DNA of 49,751 nt from a virus: IMG/VR virus record IMGVR_UViG_3300020171_000339, positions 1-49,751 of that record, one strand, 5' to 3'. Made by a program: the position numbers and the translations under genes. This document shows, in pieces, positions 16,441 to 24,064 of the stretch. Every line of letters starts with the position of its first letter. Position 1 is the first letter of the stretch. The notes beneath the pieces are model-generated. The model was not told the DNA's origin. It made no database searches and worked only from the letters and a program-made list of their open reading frames with translations.

Positions 16441-17216
16441 TGGCTAATTCAGGAAGAAAGGGTATCGTAAGATTCGAAGATGCCCTCGCATATACTAGCA
16501 TAGGTACAGGTTTAGTAGGTTTGGATGGTGGAACAAATTCCACCAACACATCCTACGGTCTAGCATGGACACAATCCCTTGACACAGGTAACACTTCATA
16601 TACCATTTCCCAGAGTGCTACTAAGGGACAACACATCGCGGGAAGTTTGGATGCTACTGACAACGACATGATTGAGTTCTGCGGAAGCAAGATAATGTTC
16701 TACGGACAACAGGGTTTTAACGCCGTAGAGGCACTAGTTCAGTTCGATGCGGTAGCTACCATGGCTTTCAACTTCGGGTTCACTGATGAAGTAACCTGCG
16801 CCTCCGCAACACTACCCGTTGAAATGGGTACAGTTACCCAGTTCGCTACGGGTTGTACCACCTTCTGCGGTCTCGTCTATGATACCGATGCCACAAATGC
16901 CAACGTGCATTGTGCATGGGTTGACGATGCTGTTGTGGCAACAGAACCTCTCGGCAACCTAAGGATGAAGGGTGTGGCACCAGTTGCCGACAAGTGGATT
17001 TATATGAGGGTTGAAATGCAAGACCAGGGTTCTGGCAATCCCGTTAGAGCAACCTTCCAGTATAACCAAGATGGCGTTAATGCCATCAAGGAATTCGAGA
17101 CCACAGTTGACAGAGACCAGGGGCTCGCATACTACTTCGGTGTTGAAAACCGTGACGGTCTCGCAAGAGGTATCTACATCAAACTCCCAGCGTGGGAACA
17201 ATCAATTAGCGACTAA
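16441..17216 (+). CDS. putative head decoration or second capsid-surface protein
   Basis: A 258-residue, predicted all-beta protein. The start at 16441 is preferred because taggag precedes it and the product then begins MANSG like the capsid protein; an in-frame ATG at 16383 would add 19 basic residues. The content (FDAVATMAFNFGFTDEV, 'YMRVEMQDQGSGNPVRATF', 'LAYYFGVENRDGLARGIY') resembles jelly-roll or lectin-like virion proteins of about this size that follow capsid genes. Function unproven. Confidence 0.6.
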
Positions 17217-17226
17217 ATAACCGTTT

Positions 17227-17246
17227 GGCGGTATCGTATAACCGCC
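17227..17246 (+). other. 6-bp perfect inverted repeat in intergenic RNA
   Basis: GGCGGT (17227-17232), 8-nt loop, ACCGCC (17241-17246). There is no T tract, so it is not a classic terminator. It may stabilise or process the capsid mRNA between the two decoration-like genes. Confidence 0.5.
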
Positions 17247-17289
17247 TCTTGATACAGGTGTAGACCACTTCTACATCAAGGGAGGATAA

Positions 17290-17748
17290 ATGGCTAACAA
17301 ATTAAATGATAAAGCGTGGGACATCGGCTTCCATAGAGAGATAGGCGATGAGTCCAATCCTACTTGGTCTGTGGTAATTGGTGGGACTTCCAACGCACTC
17401 CATATAATAGACCCATTAAATGCAGGAACAGACTGGAATGTAAGTGCTGCTACTGCACCAACGGTTTATCTCCATGGTTCGGCAACCGCACCAACTGACT
17501 ATATGAAAATAACCAGTTCCACTATAACAATGGGTGCTAGTTCAATCCTGTACGGTACTACAATGCAAATCAATGCAGGGGGTACTGCCATCCGTCTAAC
17601 TAATGCTGCAAGTTGGCAGGCTAATGGTACAGGGACAGCAGCGGCTATCGGCCCGCTTTACCCTGGTGCTTCTGCTACTTGCAAATACTGGGTAAAGATA
17701 TTAGACGTTGCAGGTTCGTTGGGATACATACCCGTTTATGGGTTGTAA
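17290..17748 (+). CDS. small virion protein, Ala/Thr/Gly-rich (152 aa)
   Basis: A 152-residue beta-rich protein. It begins like a decoration or stabilisation protein and its middle (TAPTVYLHGSATAPTDYMKI, 'SSILYGTTMQINAGGTAIRL') resembles fibre-type trimeric strands. A purine tract (aagggaggat) precedes the ATG. It lies between two likely head-surface genes and the glycosyltransferase. Probably a capsid decoration protein. Confidence 0.55.
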   Translation: MANKLNDKAWDIGFHREIGDESNPTWSVVIGGTSNALHIIDPLNAGTDWNVSAATAPTVYLHGSATAPTDYMKITSSTITMGASSILYGTTMQINAGGTAIRLTNAASWQANGTGTAAAIGPLYPGASATCKYWVKILDVAGSLGYIPVYGL

Positions 17749-17772
17749 ATAAAAAAAGGGGGTAAGTAAATA

Positions 17773-18726
17773 GTGAGTGAGGTTAATGACGAGGAGAAAA
17801 AAGAATTCCTCAGTCGCAACCCTAATGCGAATTCTGGGGTTGAGTTAAGGTTCTTTGCAAGCGACATTGAGAAGGATAGGGTGTTTAAGTCAGCACCACT
17901 TAAACACCCTCATATCAGACCAGGTTCTACTTTAGTTGCACCAATCGGTGTAATGTGGGAACCTGGTGCTTGGCAGAGGACGGTGGACATGGTAGTGAAA
18001 ACCAATAAAGCAGGTGCTTGTTGCTGGTTACACGAGATGGTAGACATCAATGCGGGGATTCCCGCAGCGCACCTTAACATGATGAGGGACACAGCTTGTA
18101 TGTATGCCCATGACGCAGGGTTTGAGTGGGTACTGATAATTGAGAATGACGCATTACCAACAGAAGATTTACTACTCAAACTACTGAATTGGGATATGCC
18201 TGTTGTAGTCCCCTACATAGTGGATGAGAAACTAGGTAGACCGATTTGCTCTCCGTACTACAAGGAGAATACAGGGTTACACCCCGTACACTGGTCGGTG
18301 TTCACCTGCATCCTGATTAACACTCGGGTTCTAAACTGTTTTCCATTCGCACAACCATTCGCTAATGTCGCAATAGAATCAGGTTTGTTCCACAAACTGA
18401 GGCACTACGGTCATAAGGTTTATCAGGATACCAACACGGAACTGAAGATATCCCGTAGACCTAGTTACCCTGTAGACTACGGTGGACTGGAAGCAGAGTG
18501 GAAGGCTTGGGTAGCGATTGACAAGAAGCGTAGACTCGTACCAGACAGGAGACCAATAGACCCATACGATAAGAGGCAGACAAATGGAATCTATATGCCG
18601 TCTGAATTCGGTGGTGGTCCCGTAGCAATCAAGACTGATGGTACAGAAGAAGCCAAAGTGGAAGCCACAGAGGAACCGAAGGTAGAACCTAACGAAGAAG
18701 TTAAGGAGAGCAAGAAGTCGGAATAG
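17773..18726 (+). CDS. glycosyltransferase, GT-A fold (GT2-like)
   Basis: A 317-residue protein with a GTG start behind a gggggt tract. 'EWVLIIENDALPTEDLLLKLL' (residues 118-138) holds the E-N-D acid motif in the place of the GT-A DxD sugar-nucleotide/metal site. It follows 'AHLNMMRDTACMYAHDAG', the helix common in GT2-like phage enzymes ('N..R...' before the DxD). 'VVVPYIV' follows, then a basic C-terminal part and an acidic Lys/Glu tail. It probably transfers a sugar onto a virion or host-surface acceptor. Placement between capsid-surface genes and fibres suggests virion glycosylation; inference. Confidence 0.8.
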   Translation: MSEVNDEEKKEFLSRNPNANSGVELRFFASDIEKDRVFKSAPLKHPHIRPGSTLVAPIGVMWEPGAWQRTVDMVVKTNKAGACCWLHEMVDINAGIPAAHLNMMRDTACMYAHDAGFEWVLIIENDALPTEDLLLKLLNWDMPVVVPYIVDEKLGRPICSPYYKENTGLHPVHWSVFTCILINTRVLNCFPFAQPFANVAIESGLFHKLRHYGHKVYQDTNTELKISRRPSYPVDYGGLEAEWKAWVAIDKKRRLVPDRRPIDPYDKRQTNGIYMPSEFGGGPVAIKTDGTEEAKVEATEEPKVEPNEEVKESKKSE

Positions 18727-18788
18727 CCTATCCGAGAGGGTAGGATTGCCCCCTTTTTAGTCTGGGGGGTTTCCACAGCCCCCCAGAC
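18727..18788 (+). terminator. terminator-like hairpin with competing stem
   Basis: GTCTGGGGGG (18760-18769), 9-nt loop, CCCCCCAGAC (18779-18788): a perfect 10-bp stem but followed only by ACTTTATT, so termination may be partial. Upstream, CCTATCC-gaga-GGGTAGG (18727-18744) is another hairpin. A CCCCC run near 18750 could pair with the G run instead, giving mutually exclusive structures. The next ATG is only 9 bp after the stem. Confidence 0.65.
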
Positions 18789-18796
18789 ACTTTATT

Positions 18797-19141
18797 ATGG
18801 ATACTACAAAAACGATTGCACAAAGGATATACCCAATCACCACACACATCAGTGGAGATGAGAAAGCGTTCTGGTTATGGGAAGACTTGTATCAATCCCC
18901 AAAACACAGGGGACATCGAAGATACCAGATAATCTTTGTTATCAGGGATGGCAAGTTGGCAGAGTACCATACCGACTTGGGACCAGCCAAGAAGTTCAAG
19001 GGAATTACAAGAATCAATATCCCTGGTTATTTCGAGGAGACTGTAGACAGTCTAAAGTTTATAGCTGACGAGATGAGGGGTGAGAAGCACAAAGTAGACT
19101 ACATGGATTTATTGCAGTTGGATAAAGTAAATTTAGGATGA
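18797..19141 (+). CDS. unknown protein (114 aa) behind a hairpin
   Basis: A 114-residue mixed alpha/beta protein. It has no SD: the ATG lies 8 bases after a strong GC stem, so translation may depend on opening of that structure or on ribosomes from upstream. The sequence is basic in the middle (SPKHRGHRRYQIIFVIRDGK) and has 'TDLGPAKKFKGITRINI'. No family recognised. Confidence 0.6.
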   Translation: MDTTKTIAQRIYPITTHISGDEKAFWLWEDLYQSPKHRGHRRYQIIFVIRDGKLAEYHTDLGPAKKFKGITRINIPGYFEETVDSLKFIADEMRGEKHKVDYMDLLQLDKVNLG

Positions 19142-19173
19142 CTAACGAGGAACTAAAAACTTAGGAGGTTTTT

Positions 19174-19791
19174 ATGGAGGCCAGTCAGGTAACAACAGAG
19201 AAACAGGATAGAGATGCGGTGGTGGAGGAAATGCTGAGAGAGGGCGGGGAGGAAGTATCAAACGAAATCGCCCCAATGTCATTAAAGACAATCTCAAGTG
19301 CAGGATACAAATACATCTGGGATTCTAAGACAGGAGAGAAGTTACCAGTCCTTTACTACATGGTGAGGGACAAAATGAAACAAAAGAATCCTGATGGAAC
19401 ATTCAGGTTCGTAGCTTCAGACCCACACATAAGCGTCTTCAAGGGTAATGTTAAATGCCTGCTTCATAAGGATTCCATAAAGAACAAGACTTATGATAGT
19501 CTTGGATTCAGGGAATGTAAGAAGTCCAATCTTGCTAATCAGTATCAATTAGAAAGACACATGAGACTAAAGCACCCGAGAGAATGGGAATCCATTGAGA
19601 ATGAGAGGAAGGAAAAAGAGAGACAGGAAGACAGGGAATTACAGAGAGCGGTTCTTGCTGGACTTGCTGCACCGAAGGTAGAACCCAAAATAGAAACTGA
19701 ATATAAATGCGATGTCTGCGGGAATACGTTTAAGAACGCCCTCGGACTCGCTGGACATAAACGGAGTCATATTAGAAAAGTAGGAGAATAA
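19174..19791 (+). CDS. C2H2 zinc-finger protein
   Basis: A 205-residue protein. The C-terminus holds a textbook C2H2 finger: C179-x2-C182-x12-H195-x3-H199 with the conserved aromatic and Leu (YKCDVCGNTF, then 'LGLAGHKRSH'). A second, looser finger-like part uses C115 with H129 and H134 (ERHMRLKH), and C95/H98 sit before it. A charged coiled linker (EWESIENERKEKERQEDREL) joins them. SD taggagg is strong. C2H2 fingers are rare in phages. A nucleic-acid or protein-binding role is likely; its place among virion genes is odd. Confidence 0.85.
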   Translation: MEASQVTTEKQDRDAVVEEMLREGGEEVSNEIAPMSLKTISSAGYKYIWDSKTGEKLPVLYYMVRDKMKQKNPDGTFRFVASDPHISVFKGNVKCLLHKDSIKNKTYDSLGFRECKKSNLANQYQLERHMRLKHPREWESIENERKEKERQEDRELQRAVLAGLAAPKVEPKIETEYKCDVCGNTFKNALGLAGHKRSHIRKVGE

Positions 19792-19792
19792 A

Positions 19793-20314
19793 ATGGTAGA
19801 TTATCGCCTTCTTCCAGACAGATTTATCTGCACGGTTACGGGGTCGTCTTCCGCTGCGGGTCTAGCCGCCTACACAGCGAATGACATGATTCTGAACTCC
19901 ACTGCCACGGGTACTACAATAGCACTTGCCGATGTTACAAAGGACAAGGGGCAGTTCGGCTACATCACTAAGGCTACAGTTACGATGGGCGGTAGTCTGA
20001 TGTCGGCTAGACTTACAGGATTCCTGTATAACGCTTTGCCTACTGGCGGAACTCTTATGGACAATGCCGCCAATCTGCATCCTGTTACGGCAGACATAGG
20101 TAAGTTCCAAGGGCAGATTGATTGGGTGGGTTTATCCAATCAGGGTTCAGGGGATTCCCACGCCATAGTAACACCGTCAACATCGGGGAATCTACCGTTA
20201 GCGTTTAAGTGCGCTGATGGTGCTAATGACTTATACATGGTTCTGGTAACCAACGATTCTGTTACCGCAGGAACTAACATGGCTATCAGGGTAGACGTGG
20301 TAATAGAACAATAG
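19793..20314 (+). CDS. putative virion protein, beta-rich (173 aa)
   Basis: Begins 1 bp after the previous stop with SD taggagaataaa. The 173-residue, low-Lys, Ala/Thr/Gly-rich sequence (SSSAAGLAAYTANDMILNST, then 'YITKATVTMGGSLMSARLT', 'ANDLYMVLVTNDSV') resembles small jelly-roll head or tail proteins. The exact role is not visible. Confidence 0.55.
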   Translation: MVDYRLLPDRFICTVTGSSSAAGLAAYTANDMILNSTATGTTIALADVTKDKGQFGYITKATVTMGGSLMSARLTGFLYNALPTGGTLMDNAANLHPVTADIGKFQGQIDWVGLSNQGSGDSHAIVTPSTSGNLPLAFKCADGANDLYMVLVTNDSVTAGTNMAIRVDVVIEQ

Positions 20315-20323
20315 GAGGCGATA

Positions 20324-21043
20324 ATGCCTAGTGCGGCTAGACGATACACACGCAGGTTTGGACAAAACATCTATAAACCAGATTCAAGTTGTGTTCTTTA
20401 TTTAGAGGGGCAAACAGACTATCCTTCTGCGACTATTAAAGACCTATCAGGCTATGGTAATCATGGCACAATCACAGGTGCTACTTGGGTTACATTACCT
20501 AGTGGGTTGAAGGTACTTAGTTTTGATAATACTGATGATGTAATTAACTGTGGACATAATACTAGTCTAAACATAACGACCAATCTAACAATTCTTTGCT
20601 GGATAAACTTGATTGGTGGTAATTCTTATAGTGATATAGTTTCAAAGGCATCAGCTTATACGGTAGATGGATTTGAATACTACCAGGAATTTCAGACTAC
20701 CACTACTTATAGAGAAAGATTTAGGACAGATGGTGGAGGAGATGCACAAATAACATCAACCGATATAGACAATTTAGCAGGAAGGTACGTATTTGCTTGT
20801 GTAACTAAAGAAGGAGCAAATGCCTTAATTTACCATGATGGTGTTAGTGTTCATCTCAATACTACGGGTAATCATTCAAATATTACGGGGAATGATGCTC
20901 AGGATTTGAGAGTAGGTAAAGCTAGTATCAATAACGCACCACTAAACGGATCTATTGGAGGAGTCCGAATCCTTAATGTTGCCCTCTCTGCCACAGAAAT
21001 AGCTAACATCTACAATTCAGAACGCCACATTTATGGAGTTTAA
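20324..21043 (+). CDS. LamG / concanavalin-like lectin-domain virion protein
   Basis: A 239-residue protein with the LamG-type order: 'LYLEGQ...IKDLSGYGNHGTITGATWV' near the start, 'VINCGHNTSLNITTNLTILCWINL', 'LAGRYVFACVTKEGANALIYHDG' and 'RVGKASINNAPLNGSIGGVRI', finishing with 'ALSATEIANIYN'. This family binds carbohydrate and is common in phage fibres and viral surface proteins. SD aggaggcgata is strong. It opens the receptor-binding block. Confidence 0.85.
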   Translation: MPSAARRYTRRFGQNIYKPDSSCVLYLEGQTDYPSATIKDLSGYGNHGTITGATWVTLPSGLKVLSFDNTDDVINCGHNTSLNITTNLTILCWINLIGGNSYSDIVSKASAYTVDGFEYYQEFQTTTTYRERFRTDGGGDAQITSTDIDNLAGRYVFACVTKEGANALIYHDGVSVHLNTTGNHSNITGNDAQDLRVGKASINNAPLNGSIGGVRILNVALSATEIANIYNSERHIYGV

Positions 21044-21045
21044 TT

Positions 21046-21264
21046 ATGAGTTTACAAAGATACACAATAGATATAGCCTTTCAAGAACCAATACCAACAT
21101 CAACAAAGAATAGAATCAACGCATGGATACTAGCGACTAAGGGCATTCTAGGTGATGCCGCCACTATCAATGCAGGACAGATTAATGAGGAAGCACCTAG
21201 AACTAAGGTACATACGTGCAGGCATGACGAGGGCAAAGCGTGTGATGCGGAACAAGATATATAG
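21046..21264 (+). CDS. small conserved-looking protein (72 aa)
   Basis: Starts 2 bp after the LamG gene with a weak SD. The 72 residues are mixed, ending in 'RTKVHTCRHDEGKACDAEQDI' with two Cys and two His that could bind a metal. Short fibre-associated proteins with a metal-stabilised end are known in phages, but the call is a guess. Confidence 0.5.
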   Translation: MSLQRYTIDIAFQEPIPTSTKNRINAWILATKGILGDAATINAGQINEEAPRTKVHTCRHDEGKACDAEQDI

Positions 21265-21274
21265 GCGGTAGGAA

Positions 21275-23383
21275 ATGGCAGATTCCACAATAAAACACAA
21301 TAGTGCAGAGAGCGGTGTCCATCCTACAGAAGATGAATATGTAGCAACGGCACATCACACTTTTACACCTGGTGATGATGTCCTTGATACTGATAATCAT
21401 TCTGATGGTTCAACTAATGGTGTCTATACATTAGCAGAAAGGACAAAGTTAGCGACAATAGCGGCAAGTGCCGATGTTACCGCTAATAACGCACCAAAGG
21501 CTCATAAGAGTTCGCATACAGATGGTAGCGATGATATACAGAGTGCTACCGCTGTACAAAAAGGACTAGCTACCGCTACTCAAATTACAAAACTCGATGC
21601 TATTGCCACGGAAGCCAATAAATATGTTCACCCTAATCACTCGGGAGATGTTACTTCCGTAGCTGATGGGGCACAGTCTATTACTAACAAACAGACTGCA
21701 ACTCTTACCGCACCACTTACAAGCACACAAACGCTAACAGTTATTGCGGCGGCCGCACCTACTATCTCAATGCCTGCGGCTACGGCAGTGCAAAATGGCT
21801 ATGCGACTTCTACCCAAATAACAAAGCTGGACGGATTAGGTTCAGGGGCAATTGCTAATCCACTGGCAACTGATTCCCTATGGGATGCTAAAGGTGATAT
21901 AGCAGTAGGTACAGGTTCTAATACTGCTGGTAAACTTGCCATTGGTACAGACGGGCAATTACCCTATGTCGCAACTGATACATTGGCTTACACTTCATTA
22001 GGTGGTGTTCTTCTTGCAGCCAATACTGCAACAACTCCTGAAAAGAGACAGGCTGTAGCTGGTGCTTCATCGGGTAGACAATGCGACAACACGGATGATT
22101 ATGTCCAATTCAATGCTTTATATACCAATGCAGGTGACTACGTTCAAATGACTACCGGAACATTTACACTTGGAGCTACGGGTATTATTGTCAACAACAG
22201 TGGTCAGAGATTAGTGGGCAAGGGAACTCAAACTATTCTGACAACAGGTTCCGCTATTACAATGATAACTTCTACAGACGCATCCAGTCCCCATATAGGA
22301 TTCTACTTTGGTCACTTCAATATGCAAGGAGCAGACACAGCTACTGTTGGTATCTTTACTAACAATATGGGTAGAGGTACCATTGACTATGTTAGATTCC
22401 ATGACTTCACGTTGTGGGGTTTGCACGTTACAGAAGCATCCGGTTATGGTATGAGGATAGTTCAACCTATAGTCATGGGGTGTGGTACTCACGGGACTAA
22501 TCCGTACACTGGTGGAATCAAACTCGGTAGTCCCTGGGGAACAGGTTCTAATCCAGATAATACACCAGCCATTCAATGTACTATTGAGGGTGGGTTAGTA
22601 GAAGATTGCCATGATGGTATCTGGGTTTGTGCTGGAGTCTCTATAAGGATATTAAACACTGTCATAGAGGACATAGACAGGCATGGGATTGTTATAGATA
22701 ATCAAGGTGCAGGTTATCAGATTAGAAACTTGCTATTGGATAGTATCTACTTTGAAGCTACGAATGATGCTACGGAAGATGGGTATGACATTTACATAAA
22801 AGGTGGCGATTATGCAACTCATAAAGAGGTATCTATCAGAAATGTTTATCCTAGTTCATCAGGTCCGGCTTACTTTATAGCGTGCGATAGTGATGTTAGT
22901 AGTGCTTTTAATTACATTGACTTTAGTGGTCAGTTCTCAATAGGAAAAGGTCTTTTACTAAGAGACTCGCACATGACAGGTACTATATCAAACGAGGTCA
23001 GGCTTGGTAGGGGTGGACTTGCAACAATGTTTGATGCTGTCGCCACAACTGATTCAGTAACCATTATAAGTGTACCCGCAAACACGGTGTTTTATGTTCC
23101 TGAAATAACCTTAGCAGAGGGATTTACTGCCACTGATTTAACCGATTTAAGAATAACAATGGGTGATGCGGGTAACCCCGATGGGATACTTGAAACAACT
23201 GGCAATCTTGTATCTGATTCCGAGGGAACTGTATATAAAACTAAGGGTGCTTACTTCACAATAGGAGAATTGTATCACGCCGCCGCTACAGATTACTTGA
23301 TTTATGTTACAGCCACGGGTGCTAATTTAAGCACCTTAACTGCTGGTATTGTACGACTCAAATACACTTGGCGGTATGTATAA
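21275..23383 (+). CDS. tail spike/fibre with right-handed beta-helix
   Basis: A 702-residue protein. The N-terminal third is fibre-like (TAHHTFTPGDD, several 'ATQITKLD' repeats, 'SLWDAKGDIAVGTGSNTAGKLAIG'). Residues about 290-560 show beta-helix character with the Val/Ile-rich 20-25 residue rungs of pectate-lyase-like spikes (TIDYVRFHDFTLWGLHV, 'CTIEGGLVEDCHDGIWV', 'RILNTVIEDIDRHGIVIDN'). It probably recognises or cleaves a surface glycan. No clear catalytic pair can be assigned by eye. The stop overlaps the next ATG. Confidence 0.85.
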   Translation: MADSTIKHNSAESGVHPTEDEYVATAHHTFTPGDDVLDTDNHSDGSTNGVYTLAERTKLATIAASADVTANNAPKAHKSSHTDGSDDIQSATAVQKGLATATQITKLDAIATEANKYVHPNHSGDVTSVADGAQSITNKQTATLTAPLTSTQTLTVIAAAAPTISMPAATAVQNGYATSTQITKLDGLGSGAIANPLATDSLWDAKGDIAVGTGSNTAGKLAIGTDGQLPYVATDTLAYTSLGGVLLAANTATTPEKRQAVAGASSGRQCDNTDDYVQFNALYTNAGDYVQMTTGTFTLGATGIIVNNSGQRLVGKGTQTILTTGSAITMITSTDASSPHIGFYFGHFNMQGADTATVGIFTNNMGRGTIDYVRFHDFTLWGLHVTEASGYGMRIVQPIVMGCGTHGTNPYTGGIKLGSPWGTGSNPDNTPAIQCTIEGGLVEDCHDGIWVCAGVSIRILNTVIEDIDRHGIVIDNQGAGYQIRNLLLDSIYFEATNDATEDGYDIYIKGGDYATHKEVSIRNVYPSSSGPAYFIACDSDVSSAFNYIDFSGQFSIGKGLLLRDSHMTGTISNEVRLGRGGLATMFDAVATTDSVTIISVPANTVFYVPEITLAEGFTATDLTDLRITMGDAGNPDGILETTGNLVSDSEGTVYKTKGAYFTIGELYHAAATDYLIYVTATGANLSTLTAGIVRLKYTWRYV

Positions 23384-23838
23384 TGCCACAGATTAAAGTT
23401 ATCTCAAGCGAGAAAGACGGTGCAGAACTCAGGCGTGATGAAAAAGGTTACTACATAAAGAGTAAACCAGTAAGGAAGCCTTCGCCTATGAATGAGCAAG
23501 TAAAGGTTTTCGTTTCTGCCTATAACAAAACAATGGGCGAGACTATTGGAGATGGGTTTAACCGAATGTATGTAGGGCAGAGAGGGAAAAACCTAACATC
23601 TGATAGACTTAACAAATCAAAAGAGAAGGGGATGAAGGTTAGTAATCTCAATCCAGCAGATATTATTGACTTCAGTAATCCAATTGAGAAACTTGCTGTT
23701 CATGTAGCAACAATGGAAATGATAAAGTTTGCTAATCGACCAGTACACGGTAATGAGCAAGAGATAAATGAGGCACTTGAGAACTCTGTTAAACCTCCAA
23801 TGTTTACTATAGGAGATAAGATATGGCAGGTGGATTAA
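23383..23838 (+). CDS. unknown protein (151 aa)
   Basis: The ATG at 23383 shares one base with the spike stop (TAATG); a TTG at 23368 is less likely. The product is basic at the N-terminus (KSKPVRKPSPM) and helical after residue 90. No domain is recognised. Coupled expression with the spike suggests a spike chaperone or attachment protein. Confidence 0.6.
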   Translation: MPQIKVISSEKDGAELRRDEKGYYIKSKPVRKPSPMNEQVKVFVSAYNKTMGETIGDGFNRMYVGQRGKNLTSDRLNKSKEKGMKVSNLNPADIIDFSNPIEKLAVHVATMEMIKFANRPVHGNEQEINEALENSVKPPMFTIGDKIWQVD

Positions 23839-24062
23839 CATTCCCCTTAACATTCCCCTTGTATTGGGGTGTACCTCGAAGCTCCAGAGTAGGGGAATTC
23901 CAAGGATACACCAGACCAAACGAAAAAGTACAGGGTTACAGTAGATTGTCAGATGTATCTCAGGGGTACAGTAGGTCAACAGAAAAAACATTTGCCCATA
24001 CTAGGAAAGGGGAATTAGTACAGGGATATACAAGACCTGAGGAGCGGGTACAGGAGAGGTAG
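23823..24062 (+). CDS. small repeat protein with GY(T/S)R motifs (79 aa)
   Basis: Overlaps the previous gene by 16 nt with SD taggagat. After a hydrophobic start (LTFPLTFPLYWG) the rest is built from imperfect 10-residue repeats: QGYTRPNEKV, QGYSRLSDVS, QGYSRSTEKT, FAHTRKGELV, QGYTRPEERV. Such short aromatic/basic repeats can form beta strands that wrap or link fibres. No family recognised. Confidence 0.65.
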   Translation: MAGGLTFPLTFPLYWGVPRSSRVGEFQGYTRPNEKVQGYSRLSDVSQGYSRSTEKTFAHTRKGELVQGYTRPEERVQER

Positions 24063-24064
24063 CG

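Noticed and set aside
17227-17246. Terminator after the decoration-like gene
   Set aside because: A perfect 6-bp stem but no T tract, so it is listed only as a hairpin.
22211-22576. Minus-strand frame inside the tail spike gene
   Set aside because: Antisense shadow of the beta-helix region; Cys/Ser-rich nonsense composition.
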